The position numbers and the translations under genes were made by a program. Of a stretch of 64,000 bases of DNA, positions 15,935-23,742 are shown one piece after another. The DNA is taken from assembly GCF_010500955.1 (NCBI RefSeq), contig NZ_QVMJ01000011.1:1-64000 (forward strand), written 5' to 3'. Within the stretch, counting starts at the first letter, position 1, and the number at the start of each line of letters is the position of its first letter. The stretch is from Bacteroides sp. 519. Its GTDB lineage: Bacteria; Bacteroidota; Bacteroidia; Bacteroidales; Bacteroidaceae. The notes under the pieces were generated by a model, which worked only from the letters and a program-made list of their open reading frames with translations, searched no databases and was not told the origin of the DNA.

Positions 15935-18124
15935 ATGGCCAAAATGAGATTTTTTGCTCTTCAAGAGCTGGCTAACAGAACAGCGTTAGAAGTTATTCCC
16001 CCTTCAAACAAATTGTCCGATTATTACGGTAGTCATGTGTTCGACCGAAAGAAAATGCAAGAGTATTTGCCAAGAGAAGCATTCAAGGCAGTAACTGATG
16101 CAGTTGAAAAAGGGATTCCTATTAGCAGGGAAATGGCCGACTTAATTGCCAACGGAATGAAAAGCTGGGCAAAGTCGTTAAATGTAACACACTACACCCA
16201 TTGGTTTCAACCACTTACCGATGGTACAGCCGAGAAACATGATGGCTTTATTGAGTTTGGAGAAGACGCAGAAGTGATTGAACGTTTTTCGGGCAAACTT
16301 TTAATTCAGCAGGAGCCCGATGCTTCTTCCTTTCCTAACGGAGGGATTCGTAACACGTTCGAAGCCCGTGGTTATACAGCATGGGATGTTTCATCGCCTG
16401 CTTTTGTGGTAGATACAACTTTGTGTATTCCTACAATTTTTATTTCGTATACAGGTGAGGCACTCGATTATAAAACCCCTCTTCTAAAGGCATTGGGTGC
16501 TGTTGATAAAGCTGCAACCGAAGTTTGCCAGTTATTCGACAGAAACGTAAGCAGAGTTTATACAAATTTAGGATGGGAACAGGAATATTTCTTGGTAGAC
16601 CTTGCATTGTTTGATGCACGTCCCGACTTGTGCCTTAGCGGTCGTACCCTTATGGGACATTCTTCTGCCAAAGATCAGCAGTTGGAAGACCATTATTTTG
16701 GTTCAATACCTCCGCGGGTAACTGCGTTTATGAAAGAATTGGAGATAGAATGCCACAAACTGGGTATCCCGGTGAAAACCCGTCATAACGAAGTGGCACC
16801 TAACCAATTTGAGTTAGCTCCTATTTTTGAGAACGCCAATCTGGCAAACGACCATAATCAGTTGGTAATGGATTTGATGAAACGTATAGCACGCAAGCAC
16901 CGTTTTGCTGTTTTGTTTCATGAAAAACCCTTTAGCGGAGTAAACGGATCGGGTAAACATAACAACTGGTCGTTGTGTACCGATACGGGAATAAATCTTT
17001 TTGCACCAGGTAGAAATCCAAAAGGCAACATGCTGTTCTTAACCTTTTTGGTAAATGTACTGATGATGGTTTATAAAAACCAGAATCTGTTGCGCGCCTC
17101 TATTGTAAGTGCCGGAAACAGTCACCGGTTGGGAGCAGCCGAAGCACCTCCTTCCATCTTATCTATTTTCCTGGGGTCGCAACTGTCGCACATGCTCGAC
17201 GAGATAACCAAGCAGGTTAGCGATTCTAAAATGACGCCGGAAGAAAAAACAACCCTTAAACTGGGCATCGGCCGTATCCCTGAAATTCTGTTGGATAATA
17301 CCGACCGTAACCGCACATCGCCTTTTGCCTTTACGGGTAACCGGTTTGAATTCCGTGCTGTAGGTTCGTCGGCCAACTGTGCTGCTTCAATGATTGCTGT
17401 GAATGCTGCCATGGCCAACCAATTGAATGAATTCAAAGCAGCTGTTGATAAGTTAATGGAAGAGGGTGTAGGAAGAGATGAAGCCATTTTCCGTTTACTG
17501 AAAGAAATGATTCTGGCATCCGAACCGATTCGTTTTGAAGGTGATGGATATTCCGAAGAATGGAAAGAAGAGGCTGCACGACGTGGACTGACCAATATTA
17601 CCAATGTTCCTGAGGCATTGATGCACTATAATGACGATCAGTCGCGCTCGGTACTGATTGGCGAACGCATCTTTAATGAAAGCGAACTGGCTGGCCGTAT
17701 TGAGGTGGAACTGGAGAAATACACAAAGAAAGTTCAGATTGAAGGTCGTGTATTGGGTGATTTAGCAATCAACCATATTGTACCTATAGCTGTTACCTAC
17801 CAGAACCGTTTGCTGGAAAACCTTCGCGGACTGAAAGAAATCTTCTCAACCGAAGAGTATGAAGAAATGAGTGCCGACAGAAAAGAATTGGTTCGGGAGA
17901 TCTCTCACAGGGTAACCGCCATTAAAACATTGGTTAACGATATGACCGAAGCCCGCAAACAAGCCAATCAAATAGAAAGTCATAAAGAAAAAGCATTTGC
18001 TTACTCTAATACAGTAGTTCCATACCTGGACAAAATACGCGAACATATTGATCATCTGGAACTTGAAATAGACGATGAAATATGGCCGTTACCTAAGTAT
18101 AGGGAGTTGCTTTTTAATAAATAG
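15935..18124 (+). CDS. glnN: Glutamine synthetase type III
   Basis: From the ATG at 15935 (MAKMRFFALQELANR) the product is 729 residues, the usual length for Bacteroides GSIII; an earlier in-frame ATG at 15842 precedes the promoter and is unlikely. Hallmarks are VFDRKKMQEYLP, the GSIII block NLGWEQEYFLVD, EVAPNQFELAPIF, the ATP-site segment GSGKHNNWSLCTDTG and NRTSPFAFTGNRFEFRAVGS. It makes glutamine from glutamate, ammonia and ATP as a dodecamer. No nitrogen-regulation genes are adjacent, but a palindrome lies at its promoter and a Crp/Fnr-type regulator gene follows on the same strand. Confidence 0.97.
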   Translation: MAKMRFFALQELANRTALEVIPPSNKLSDYYGSHVFDRKKMQEYLPREAFKAVTDAVEKGIPISREMADLIANGMKSWAKSLNVTHYTHWFQPLTDGTAEKHDGFIEFGEDAEVIERFSGKLLIQQEPDASSFPNGGIRNTFEARGYTAWDVSSPAFVVDTTLCIPTIFISYTGEALDYKTPLLKALGAVDKAATEVCQLFDRNVSRVYTNLGWEQEYFLVDLALFDARPDLCLSGRTLMGHSSAKDQQLEDHYFGSIPPRVTAFMKELEIECHKLGIPVKTRHNEVAPNQFELAPIFENANLANDHNQLVMDLMKRIARKHRFAVLFHEKPFSGVNGSGKHNNWSLCTDTGINLFAPGRNPKGNMLFLTFLVNVLMMVYKNQNLLRASIVSAGNSHRLGAAEAPPSILSIFLGSQLSHMLDEITKQVSDSKMTPEEKTTLKLGIGRIPEILLDNTDRNRTSPFAFTGNRFEFRAVGSSANCAASMIAVNAAMANQLNEFKAAVDKLMEEGVGRDEAIFRLLKEMILASEPIRFEGDGYSEEWKEEAARRGLTNITNVPEALMHYNDDQSRSVLIGERIFNESELAGRIEVELEKYTKKVQIEGRVLGDLAINHIVPIAVTYQNRLLENLRGLKEIFSTEEYEEMSADRKELVREISHRVTAIKTLVNDMTEARKQANQIESHKEKAFAYSNTVVPYLDKIREHIDHLELEIDDEIWPLPKYRELLFNK

Positions 18125-18129
18125 TTTTA

Positions 18130-18203
18130 AAGTAGTAAGTAGTAAGAATTGAGTAGTAAGAATACAATGCTGTATAGATTCTTACTACTTACTACTTAAT
18201 TCT
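18130..18203. repeat. inverted repeat of 7-bp words with AATGCTGTATAGA core
   Basis: The left arm 18130-18163 has words AAGTAGT/AAGAATT/GAGTAGT, and the right arm 18178-18203 has the complement. The loop carries AATGCTGTATAGA at 18166-18178. It directly follows the glnN stop and precedes the crp-like promoter, a plausible terminator for glnN. Confidence 0.85.
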
Positions 18204-18238
18204 AAATTCTAAATCCCCAATAATTCATTTTTTCTTTT

Positions 18239-18246
18239 TATATTTG
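18239..18246 (+). promoter_or_regulatory. -7 box of the Crp/Fnr-type regulator gene
   Basis: TATATTTG matches TAnnTTTG, 29 bp before the ATG. Its last base is the first base of the inverted repeat GTGCTGTA/TACAGCAC. Confidence 0.55.
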
Positions 18247-18272
18247 TGCTGTATAACACAGTTTTACAGCAC
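18246..18272. promoter_or_regulatory. GTGCTGTA-n11-TACAGCAC inverted repeat, probable autoregulatory site
   Basis: Arms 18246-18253 and 18265-18272 are exact complements. The element spans from the -7 box to 2 bp before the start codon, so binding by the gene's own product would block transcription start, or the RNA hairpin would cover the start codon. Confidence 0.6.
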
Positions 18273-18274
18273 TC

Positions 18275-18976
18275 ATGGCCAAAATGAACTTCTCTGATAT
18301 TGTTGTATCAGATTACATTGTTGATCTTTGGGCTCCTCTAACCTCTGAACAGAGAGAGTTCCTATCGAGTCATTTTACCCTTCAAAACTTTAAAAAGAAC
18401 GAAACTATTTATTGTGAGGGTGAAAAGGCCACCCATCTTATGTGCCTTTTGTATGGTAAAGTAAAGATATTCAAAGATGGAGTAGGGGGGCGCAGCCAGA
18501 TAATACGCATGATTAAATCGGTAGAGTATTTTGGATACCGTGCTTATTTTGCGAAAGAAGAATATGTTACCGCTGCTGCCGCTATGGAGCCTTCGTTAAT
18601 CTGTATGATTCCTATGTCGGCTATAGTGACGTTGGTAAATCAAAATAGTGATGTTGCAATGTACTTTATACGTCAGTTGTCGGTAGATTTGGGGATTGCT
18701 GATGAAAGAACCGTTAATCTTACGCAAAAACATATTCGCGGGCGCTTGGCCGAGTCTCTTATTGCTTTGAAAGAAAGCTACGGTTTGGAAGAAGACGGAT
18801 CAACGCTGAGTATTTACCTTTCGCGTGAGGATTTAGCAAACTTATCGAATATGACAACCTCTAATGCCATCCGTACTTTGTCTAACTTCGCAAACGAAAA
18901 CCTGATTACTATTGATGGTAGAAAGATAAAGATCCTGGACGAAGAGAAATTAAAGAAGATCAGTAAAATAGGATAA
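18275..18976 (+). CDS. Crp/Fnr-family transcriptional regulator
   Basis: A 233-residue protein with an N-terminal cyclic-nucleotide-binding-type beta-barrel (about 20-130, NETIYCEGEKATHLMCLLYG), a dimerisation helix and a C-terminal winged helix (LSREDLANLSNMTTSNAIRT at about 178-197). The barrel lacks a clear cAMP phosphate-binding RxS motif and has no N-terminal Cys cluster, so neither cAMP nor an Fe-S cluster can be assumed. A palindrome at its own start suggests autoregulation, and its position after glnN makes glnN control worth testing. Confidence 0.92.
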   Translation: MAKMNFSDIVVSDYIVDLWAPLTSEQREFLSSHFTLQNFKKNETIYCEGEKATHLMCLLYGKVKIFKDGVGGRSQIIRMIKSVEYFGYRAYFAKEEYVTAAAAMEPSLICMIPMSAIVTLVNQNSDVAMYFIRQLSVDLGIADERTVNLTQKHIRGRLAESLIALKESYGLEEDGSTLSIYLSREDLANLSNMTTSNAIRTLSNFANENLITIDGRKIKILDEEKLKKISKIG

Positions 18977-18982
18977 TAAGGA

Positions 18983-19070
18983 GTAAAGAATAAAAGGAGG
19001 TAAAGGGAGGTAAAAGTAACGATTCCGCATGGAAACTACTTTACCTCCCTTTATCTCCTTTTATTCTTGA
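18983..19070. repeat. inverted repeat of GGAGGTAAA words with CCGCATG core
   Basis: The left arm at about 18983-19018 contains GGAGGTAAA words, and the right arm at about 19037-19070 contains TTTACCTCC words and TTTTATTCTT. The loop carries CCGCATG (19025-19031), the reverse complement of the CATGCGG core at 5544. It fills the gap between the convergent crp-like gene and rpmA and is likely a bidirectional terminator. Confidence 0.85.
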
Positions 19071-19083
19071 CTTCTATCCGAAG

Positions 19084-19356
19084 TTAAGCGTTTGTTTCTT
19101 CAGTAGCAGGGATAATAGATACAAATCTCTTATCGTTTTTACCTTTTTTGAAGCTTACAACTCCATCTACTAAGGCGAAAAGAGTGTGGTCCTTACCCAT
19201 ACCCATGTTAATACCTGGGTGGAATTCAGTACCTCTTTGACGAATGATGATATTACCTGCTTTGCAAGCTTCGCCACCAAATATCTTTACGCCTAATCTC
19301 TTACTTTGTGATTCGCGGCCGTTCTTAGAACTACCGACACCTTTCTTATGTGCCAT
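19084..19356 (-). CDS. rpmA: 50S ribosomal protein L27
   Basis: Ninety residues beginning [20 protein letters not shown], which is the L27 signature, with [20 protein letters not shown] following. Its N-terminal tail reaches the peptidyl transferase centre. It is second in the conserved rplU-rpmA operon, 21 bp after rplU. It has no N-terminal extension of the kind cleaved in Firmicutes. Confidence 0.98.
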   Translation of the reverse strand: MAHKKGVGSSKNGRESQSKRLGVKIFGGEACKAGNIIIRQRGTEFHPGINMGMGKDHTLFALVDGVVSFKKGKNDKRFVSIIPATEETNA

Positions 19357-19377
19357 TTTCTTCTACTTTTTAATTGA

Positions 19378-19695
19378 TTAAGCTACTACTTCTGTGATTG
19401 TAATCTCTGTGAATTGTTGACGGTGACCGTTTAGTTTTCTGTAACCTTTTCTTCTTTTCTTGTGGAAGATCAAAACTTTATCACCTTTTACCAGGCTTGA
19501 TACAACCTGACATACAACTTTTGCACCTTCAATAGTTGGTGCTCCAACGGTAATTGCACCGTCTTTGTCTACTAAAAGAACTCTGTCAAACTCTACAGTT
19601 GCTCCGTTTTCAGCACCTTTAATGTGGTGAACAAACAACTTCTTTCCTGCTTCGGCCTTAAATTGTTGGCCATTGATTTCTACAATTGCGTACAT
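19378..19695 (-). CDS. rplU: 50S ribosomal protein L21
   Basis: A 105-residue protein with [20 protein letters not shown] at the start and the basic [20 protein letters not shown] segment that binds 23S rRNA. First gene of rplU-rpmA. Its leader (19696 to about 19780) includes a small hairpin CTTGG/CCAAG that may be part of a ribosomal-protein leader, though no known leader family could be assigned. Confidence 0.98.
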   Translation of the reverse strand: MYAIVEINGQQFKAEAGKKLFVHHIKGAENGATVEFDRVLLVDKDGAITVGAPTIEGAKVVCQVVSSLVKGDKVLIFHKKRRKGYRKLNGHRQQFTEITITEVVA

Positions 19696-19782
19696 TTGTT
19701 ATTTATTATACAGGTTTCTCCGTTGGGTGGCCTTTAATCTCTTAAAGAACACTTGGAATACCCAAGGCGGAATAATCGGCTG

Positions 19783-19790
19783 CAAAAGTA
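19783..19790 (-). promoter_or_regulatory. -7 box of rplU-rpmA
   Basis: Minus strand TACTTTTG fits TAnnTTTG. It gives a leader of about 80 nt before rplU. Confidence 0.55.
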
Positions 19791-19800
19791 CTATATTAAA

Positions 19801-19829
19801 TTGAGAATTGAAAATTGAGAATTGAAAAT
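19801..19829. repeat. GAGAATT/GAAAATT 7-bp word tract
   Basis: Four consecutive 7-mers alternate GAGAATT and GAAAATT between rplU and mgsA. The same words make the left arm of the inverted repeat at 36420-36560. Here no opposite arm is evident. Confidence 0.75.
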
Positions 19830-19879
19830 TATCTGTTGTTGTGGGTTTTTTCTTTATATTTCAACTCCTTTGGGTATTA

Positions 19880-20416
19880 TTATAGCTCATTCTTCTTCTC
19901 TGCCGCCTCAACTGCTTCCTTAACAATTGATTTATCCTCAAACCGTTTTGTGTAACTTGAATAATCCGGGCGAACCTGTACATAATCCGGATCTTGAAAC
20001 AACGGACTGGATATAATATGATCGGCTGTTGAACGGTTACAACAGAACACAATGTTCTCTACACCTGCCAACCGGGTTAAAGCCTTTACGTCGGTATCGT
20101 GAGGTTGTAAAGTCATTGGGTCGGTAAAGAAGAACAGGTAATCAATTTCGTTATCTACAATGCGCGAACCCATTTGTTGGTCACCACCCAATGGTCCCGA
20201 CTTTAATATTGTAAAATCCCAATCTTCATCGGGGTGCTTTTCTTTCAATGCCGCCAGAATTAATGTTCCGGTTGTTCCGGTACAATAAAACTTATGCCCG
20301 ATTAAGAGCTTAGAGTTCCATACTGCCCACTCAATTAAATCCTTTTTCATAGCATCGTGAGCTACTAATCCTATTTTTCTGACAATTTTTACCATATCGT
20401 TATTCATTAGTTCCAA
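19880..20416 (-). CDS. mgsA: Methylglyoxal synthase
   Basis: A 178-residue protein that converts dihydroxyacetone phosphate to methylglyoxal and phosphate. Family landmarks are AHDAMKKDL (H20, K24), the phosphate loop CTGTTGT, SGPLGGDQQ with the catalytic aspartate D79, and QPHDTDVKALTRL with H106, all intact. The start overlaps the end of the upstream glycosyltransferase gene by 17 bp, so the two are translationally coupled; ATGs at residues 4 or 8 are possible alternatives. The C-terminal helix (about 160-178) is an extension beyond the E. coli protein. Confidence 0.96.
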   Translation of the reverse strand: MELMNNDMVKIVRKIGLVAHDAMKKDLIEWAVWNSKLLIGHKFYCTGTTGTLILAALKEKHPDEDWDFTILKSGPLGGDQQMGSRIVDNEIDYLFFFTDPMTLQPHDTDVKALTRLAGVENIVFCCNRSTADHIISSPLFQDPDYVQVRPDYSSYTKRFEDKSIVKEAVEAAEKKNEL

Positions 20417-21431
20417 ATAATTGCGAGAAGTATTTCTTCCTTTTCACATAAAACTGTACCAAGATACTATAATTTGTTCTTTCTGGTATCTGTTGAGGTA
20501 TTGTTTTTTTTATGTTCTCAGTACGCCGGATCGAAAAACCAGCTCTTGTTTTCTTATAATCTCTGCGGGCTCTAAGTACCGCTTTGGCGTTTGCTACATC
20601 GCCTTTGGCAACAAAAACCAACAATGCCAGATAGTCTAACAAAGTTCTTACCCACATAATACGGGCCAGTTCATTGTCGGGCAGGTTTTTGTAAAGCATT
20701 ACAAGATTGTTACGAAAGTTGAGGTATGTTTTGCGTGGGTTCTCTTTCTTCAAAGTAGCTCCCCCTACATGATATACTGTGCTTTGCGGAATACATACAA
20801 TATTATATCCTCTGTTGCGAAGCCGCCAGCAAAGGTCTATCTCTTCCATGTGGGCAAAGAAATCTCCATCCAATCCGCCTACTTCCTGAAATATTCCTAA
20901 GCGGATAAATAGAGCAGCACCTGTTGCCCAGAATATGGGGATTATCCTATTGTATTGTCCTTCGTCTTTCTCTACTACGCCCATAATGCGTCCCCGGCAA
21001 AAGGGATAACCATATTTATCTATAAATCCACCAGACGCTCCTGCATGTTCAAACATCTCTTTGTTGTGCCAACTTCTTATTTTAGGCTGACATGCTACAA
21101 TGTTTTGGTTGGCATCCATATAAGTAACCAATGGATCGAGCCAGTTGGGGGTAACCTCTACATCCGAATTCAGCAACACAACATACTCTGCACTAACCTG
21201 GTTCAGGGCGCGATTGTATCCTTCGGCAAAGCCATAGTTTTTATCTAATATAATTAGCTGAACATTGGGGAAGTGATTGCGGAGTACTTCAAGCGAGTTA
21301 TCACTTGAACCATTATCCGCTACATAAACAGCTACATCCGGTAATTGAGAATAACGAATAACCGAAGGCAAAAAGGTTTTCAACATTTCGGCCCCATTCC
21401 AGTTCAATATAACAATAGCAACTTTATACAT
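20400..21431 (-). CDS. Family 2 glycosyltransferase
   Basis: A 343-residue GT-A fold enzyme: VAIVILNWNGAEML at the N-terminus, VAVYVADNGSSDNS for nucleotide binding, LLNSDVEVTPNWL as the DxD-type metal site and EEIDLCWRLRNRGY as the acceptor/catalytic ED segment. It resembles rhamnosyltransferase-like GT2 enzymes that build surface polysaccharides, and a hydrophobic segment near residues 265-275 suggests membrane association. The donor and acceptor are unknown. Its neighbours (mgsA, mtaB) give no pathway clue. Confidence 0.92.
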   Translation of the reverse strand: MYKVAIVILNWNGAEMLKTFLPSVIRYSQLPDVAVYVADNGSSDNSLEVLRNHFPNVQLIILDKNYGFAEGYNRALNQVSAEYVVLLNSDVEVTPNWLDPLVTYMDANQNIVACQPKIRSWHNKEMFEHAGASGGFIDKYGYPFCRGRIMGVVEKDEGQYNRIIPIFWATGAALFIRLGIFQEVGGLDGDFFAHMEEIDLCWRLRNRGYNIVCIPQSTVYHVGGATLKKENPRKTYLNFRNNLVMLYKNLPDNELARIMWVRTLLDYLALLVFVAKGDVANAKAVLRARRDYKKTRAGFSIRRTENIKKTIPQQIPERTNYSILVQFYVKRKKYFSQLFGTNE

Positions 21432-21448
21432 ATCAAGTTCTTATGTGT

Positions 21449-21540
21449 TTTGAACCGCAGAGTTACGCAGATTAACGCAGAGTTTATTTAAACTAAAAAT
21501 TATTCACTCTGCGTTAATCTGCGTAACTCTGCGGTTCAAA
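21449..21540. repeat. 35-bp perfect inverted repeat of CGCAGAG-type words
   Basis: Arms 21449-21483 and 21506-21540 are exact reverse complements with a 22-bp AT-rich loop. The arms are built from CGCAGAGTTA/CGCAGATTAA units. The right arm includes the stop codon of mtaB (21536-21538). A related but different repeat is at 62436-62531. Confidence 0.97.
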
Positions 21541-22846
21541 AACATCCAATCAACGCTGTTTTATCTTCATTAAAATCTCCCAGAGTTACGTTTGTAATTG
21601 TATTATCCATCTCCGGATGATTATCCACCTCTACCTTTATATAATTATCGGTGAACCCATGCATGGATGTTCCCACCTTCGACTTTTCTAATAAAACTTT
21701 CATTGTTTTACCAATATGTTGCCTGTAAAAAGCCTGTATTTTCTCGTCCGAAAGGTTTAACAACTGCTGACTTCTTTCGTGCTTTTCCTTTGGATTAACA
21801 ACATGATCTATTTTTAAAGCCTGTGTTCCAGGGCGTTCCGAATAACTGAACACATGCAATTGAGTAACATCTAAACCGGCAATAAAGTTGTATGCTTCTT
21901 CAAAAAGTTCGTTGGTTTCGCCTCTTGTACCCACAATAACATCCACACCAATAAAGGCATGTGGCATAACCTCTTTTATCTTTTTAATTTTCGAAGCAAA
22001 TAATGCAGTGTCGTATCTTCTTTTCATCAATTGTAACACTTCATCGCTTCCCGATTGCAAAGGGATGTGGAAATGTGGCATAAATCGTTGAGACTGACTG
22101 ACGAATTCAATGATCTCGTCGGTCAATAAATTAGGTTCTATAGAAGATATGCGGTAACGTTCAATACCCTCAACCTGATCTAATGCCTGTATTAATTCGT
22201 AAAAAGATTCGCCGGTGGTTTTACCAAAGTCGCCAATGTTAACTCCGGTAAGTACAACTTCCTTTCCTCCTTCGCTAACAGCTTCTTCTACTTGTTTAAC
22301 CAGTGATGCAATATCGCCGTTGCGGCTTCTGCCTCTGGCAAAGGGAATGGTGCAATAGCTGCAATAATAGTCGCACCCATCCTGAACTTTCAGGAAGAAA
22401 CGGGTACGGTCGCCCCGCGAGCAGGAAGGGGCAAAAGAGCGAATGTCCTTCAATGAGGAAGTATGCGCTTCTCCACCTGTTTTTTGCAAATCTCCCAGAA
22501 ATTGCAATATGTCTTTTTTCTGTTCGGCACCTAAAACCAAATCAACCCCTTCAATCTGGGTTATATTTTCGGGCTTTAACTGTGCATAACATCCGGTTAC
22601 TACTACAAATGCTCCCGGATGGTTTTTAATCATCCGATGAATCGCTTGCCGGCATTTCTTATCGGCCGTTTCGGTAACCGAGCAGGTGTTGATTACACAG
22701 ATATCGGCTTTCTCGCCTTTGCGAGCTGTGCGAACACCGGCTTCATTCAGTATCTTACCAATGGTCGAAGTCTCGGAGAAGTTTAATTTACAGCCCAAGG
22801 TGTAATATACGGCTGTTTTGTTTTGGAATATGGTTGTATCTATCAT
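21536..22846 (-). CDS. mtaB: tRNA t6A37 methylthiotransferase MtaB
   Basis: A 436-residue radical-SAM enzyme. The N-terminal UPF0004 domain has the three cluster cysteines C19 (LGCKLN), C55 (NTCSVT) and C86 (TGCYAQ). The radical-SAM CxxxCxxC is C158-C162-C165 in CDYYCSYCTIPFARG, and a TRAM domain follows at the C-terminus. It adds a methylthio group to N6-threonylcarbamoyladenosine 37 in tRNAs reading ANN codons. Assignment to MtaB rather than MiaB rests on the GRSRNGDI and TLGCKLNFSET segments. The last codons run into the 35-bp inverted repeat. Confidence 0.93.
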   Translation of the reverse strand: MIDTTIFQNKTAVYYTLGCKLNFSETSTIGKILNEAGVRTARKGEKADICVINTCSVTETADKKCRQAIHRMIKNHPGAFVVVTGCYAQLKPENITQIEGVDLVLGAEQKKDILQFLGDLQKTGGEAHTSSLKDIRSFAPSCSRGDRTRFFLKVQDGCDYYCSYCTIPFARGRSRNGDIASLVKQVEEAVSEGGKEVVLTGVNIGDFGKTTGESFYELIQALDQVEGIERYRISSIEPNLLTDEIIEFVSQSQRFMPHFHIPLQSGSDEVLQLMKRRYDTALFASKIKKIKEVMPHAFIGVDVIVGTRGETNELFEEAYNFIAGLDVTQLHVFSYSERPGTQALKIDHVVNPKEKHERSQQLLNLSDEKIQAFYRQHIGKTMKVLLEKSKVGTSMHGFTDNYIKVEVDNHPEMDNTITNVTLGDFNEDKTALIGCF

Positions 22847-23002
22847 ATTTAATTATTCTTCATATTCGTCTTCCTGATTCAATTCTCTCTCAGTATAAGT
22901 GAATGTTGATAAAATTCATTGATACAGCTCTGTTCCAACCATTGTTGATGGTTTTATGGACATAGAATAAGGCCAGAGAATTAAAAATAAAGGATTGTTT
23001 TC

Positions 23003-23031
23003 AAATTCGTCAACAATCTGTTGACGAATTT
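23003..23031. terminator. 13-bp perfect inverted repeat at the end of the HU-like gene
   Basis: Arms 23003-23015 and 23019-23031 are exact complements around a 3-bp loop. The right arm touches the stop codon of the HU-like gene. The run after the hairpin on the minus strand is only weakly T-rich, so termination is likely but not certain. Confidence 0.6.
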
Positions 23032-23426
23032 CATCGTGTTTTTTTCCGTTTGCTAAGCTGGTATTTCATTTTCCCAAGTATGCTACGCAAGGTTTTATCT
23101 GCTTTGAAACAGATTCGTTGAGCTTTTACTTTGGCAGGAGTACATAGTTTTGGGTCATCTACCCCTTCGCTGCTTGCCGAAACCGAAAAAGTTCCAATTC
23201 CTTTCAGTGATACAGAATTGCCTCGCGACAGGTGCATTTGCATGGAGGTGCTCAAGGCACTGATTACTGCCAGTACATCGGCAGGGGTTAATGAAGAACG
23301 TTCGCTAATTTCGACTGCGAGATTATCTTCGTCAACATTTCCGGATAGTATAGGAACTCCATAATAACGTTCTTTGGGTGTTTCTCCAGTTTTATCAGTC
23401 TTAGATCGCACTACATAATGTGGCAT
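23031..23426 (-). CDS. HU-like DNA-binding protein (Bacteroidota histone-like family)
   Basis: A 131-residue basic protein. The order YYGVPILSGNVD, then SLTPADVLAVISALSTSM, then SVSLKGIGTFSVSASSEGVD follows the HU/IHF fold with helices and a beta-saddle, in the divergent variant typical of Bacteroidales. The C-terminus is lysine/arginine rich (KRKKTR). It should bend or wrap DNA non-specifically. It is divergent from the acyl-CoA ligase gene, and the shared region contains the 5 x 23-bp ACACCCGGGTGT array. Confidence 0.85.
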   Translation of the reverse strand: MPHYVVRSKTDKTGETPKERYYGVPILSGNVDEDNLAVEISERSSLTPADVLAVISALSTSMQMHLSRGNSVSLKGIGTFSVSASSEGVDDPKLCTPAKVKAQRICFKADKTLRSILGKMKYQLSKRKKTR

Positions 23427-23471
23427 AAGCTTATAGAATTAGTTGTTTTTACAATAACATTTGTTTTTTAT

Positions 23472-23575
23472 ACACCCGGGTGTACAGTGTGTGAACACCC
23501 GGGTGTTACCGATGTGTACACCCGGGTCTACGTACTGTGTACACCCGGGTGTTGACGGCATGAACACCCGGGTGT
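23472..23575. repeat. array of five 12-bp palindromes at exact 23-bp period (ACACCCGGGTGT)
   Basis: Copies begin at 23472, 23495, 23518, 23541 and 23564. Four are perfect ACACCCGGGTGT palindromes, and the third ends in TCT instead of TGT. The four 11-bp spacers all differ. It lies between the divergent HU-like and acyl-CoA ligase genes, 46 bp from the HU-like start. Confidence 0.98.
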
Positions 23576-23711
23576 ACACAGTGTAAATGCACTGGCAAAT
23601 ATAAGGAATGGTACTGGGAAAAGCAAAGGAAAGAACTGGCTTTTTAGTTATAACATGGTAGGATGATAGATGAAAGGTAGGTTATTTTATTGTTGTCTCC
23701 AACATAATCCT

Positions 23712-23719
23712 TATTTTTG
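23712..23719 (+). promoter_or_regulatory. promoter of the acyl-CoA ligase gene
   Basis: TATTTTTG fits the -7 consensus, and a TTG at 23690-23692 lies 19 bp upstream as a -33 element. The start codon is 24 bp downstream. Confidence 0.6.
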
Positions 23720-23742
23720 CACACCATAATATTAAATGTGCA

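Noticed and set aside
23472..23575. CRISPR-like array (short repeats with unique spacers)
   Set aside because: Repeats are only 12 bp and spacers 11 bp, far below CRISPR sizes, and no cas genes are present.
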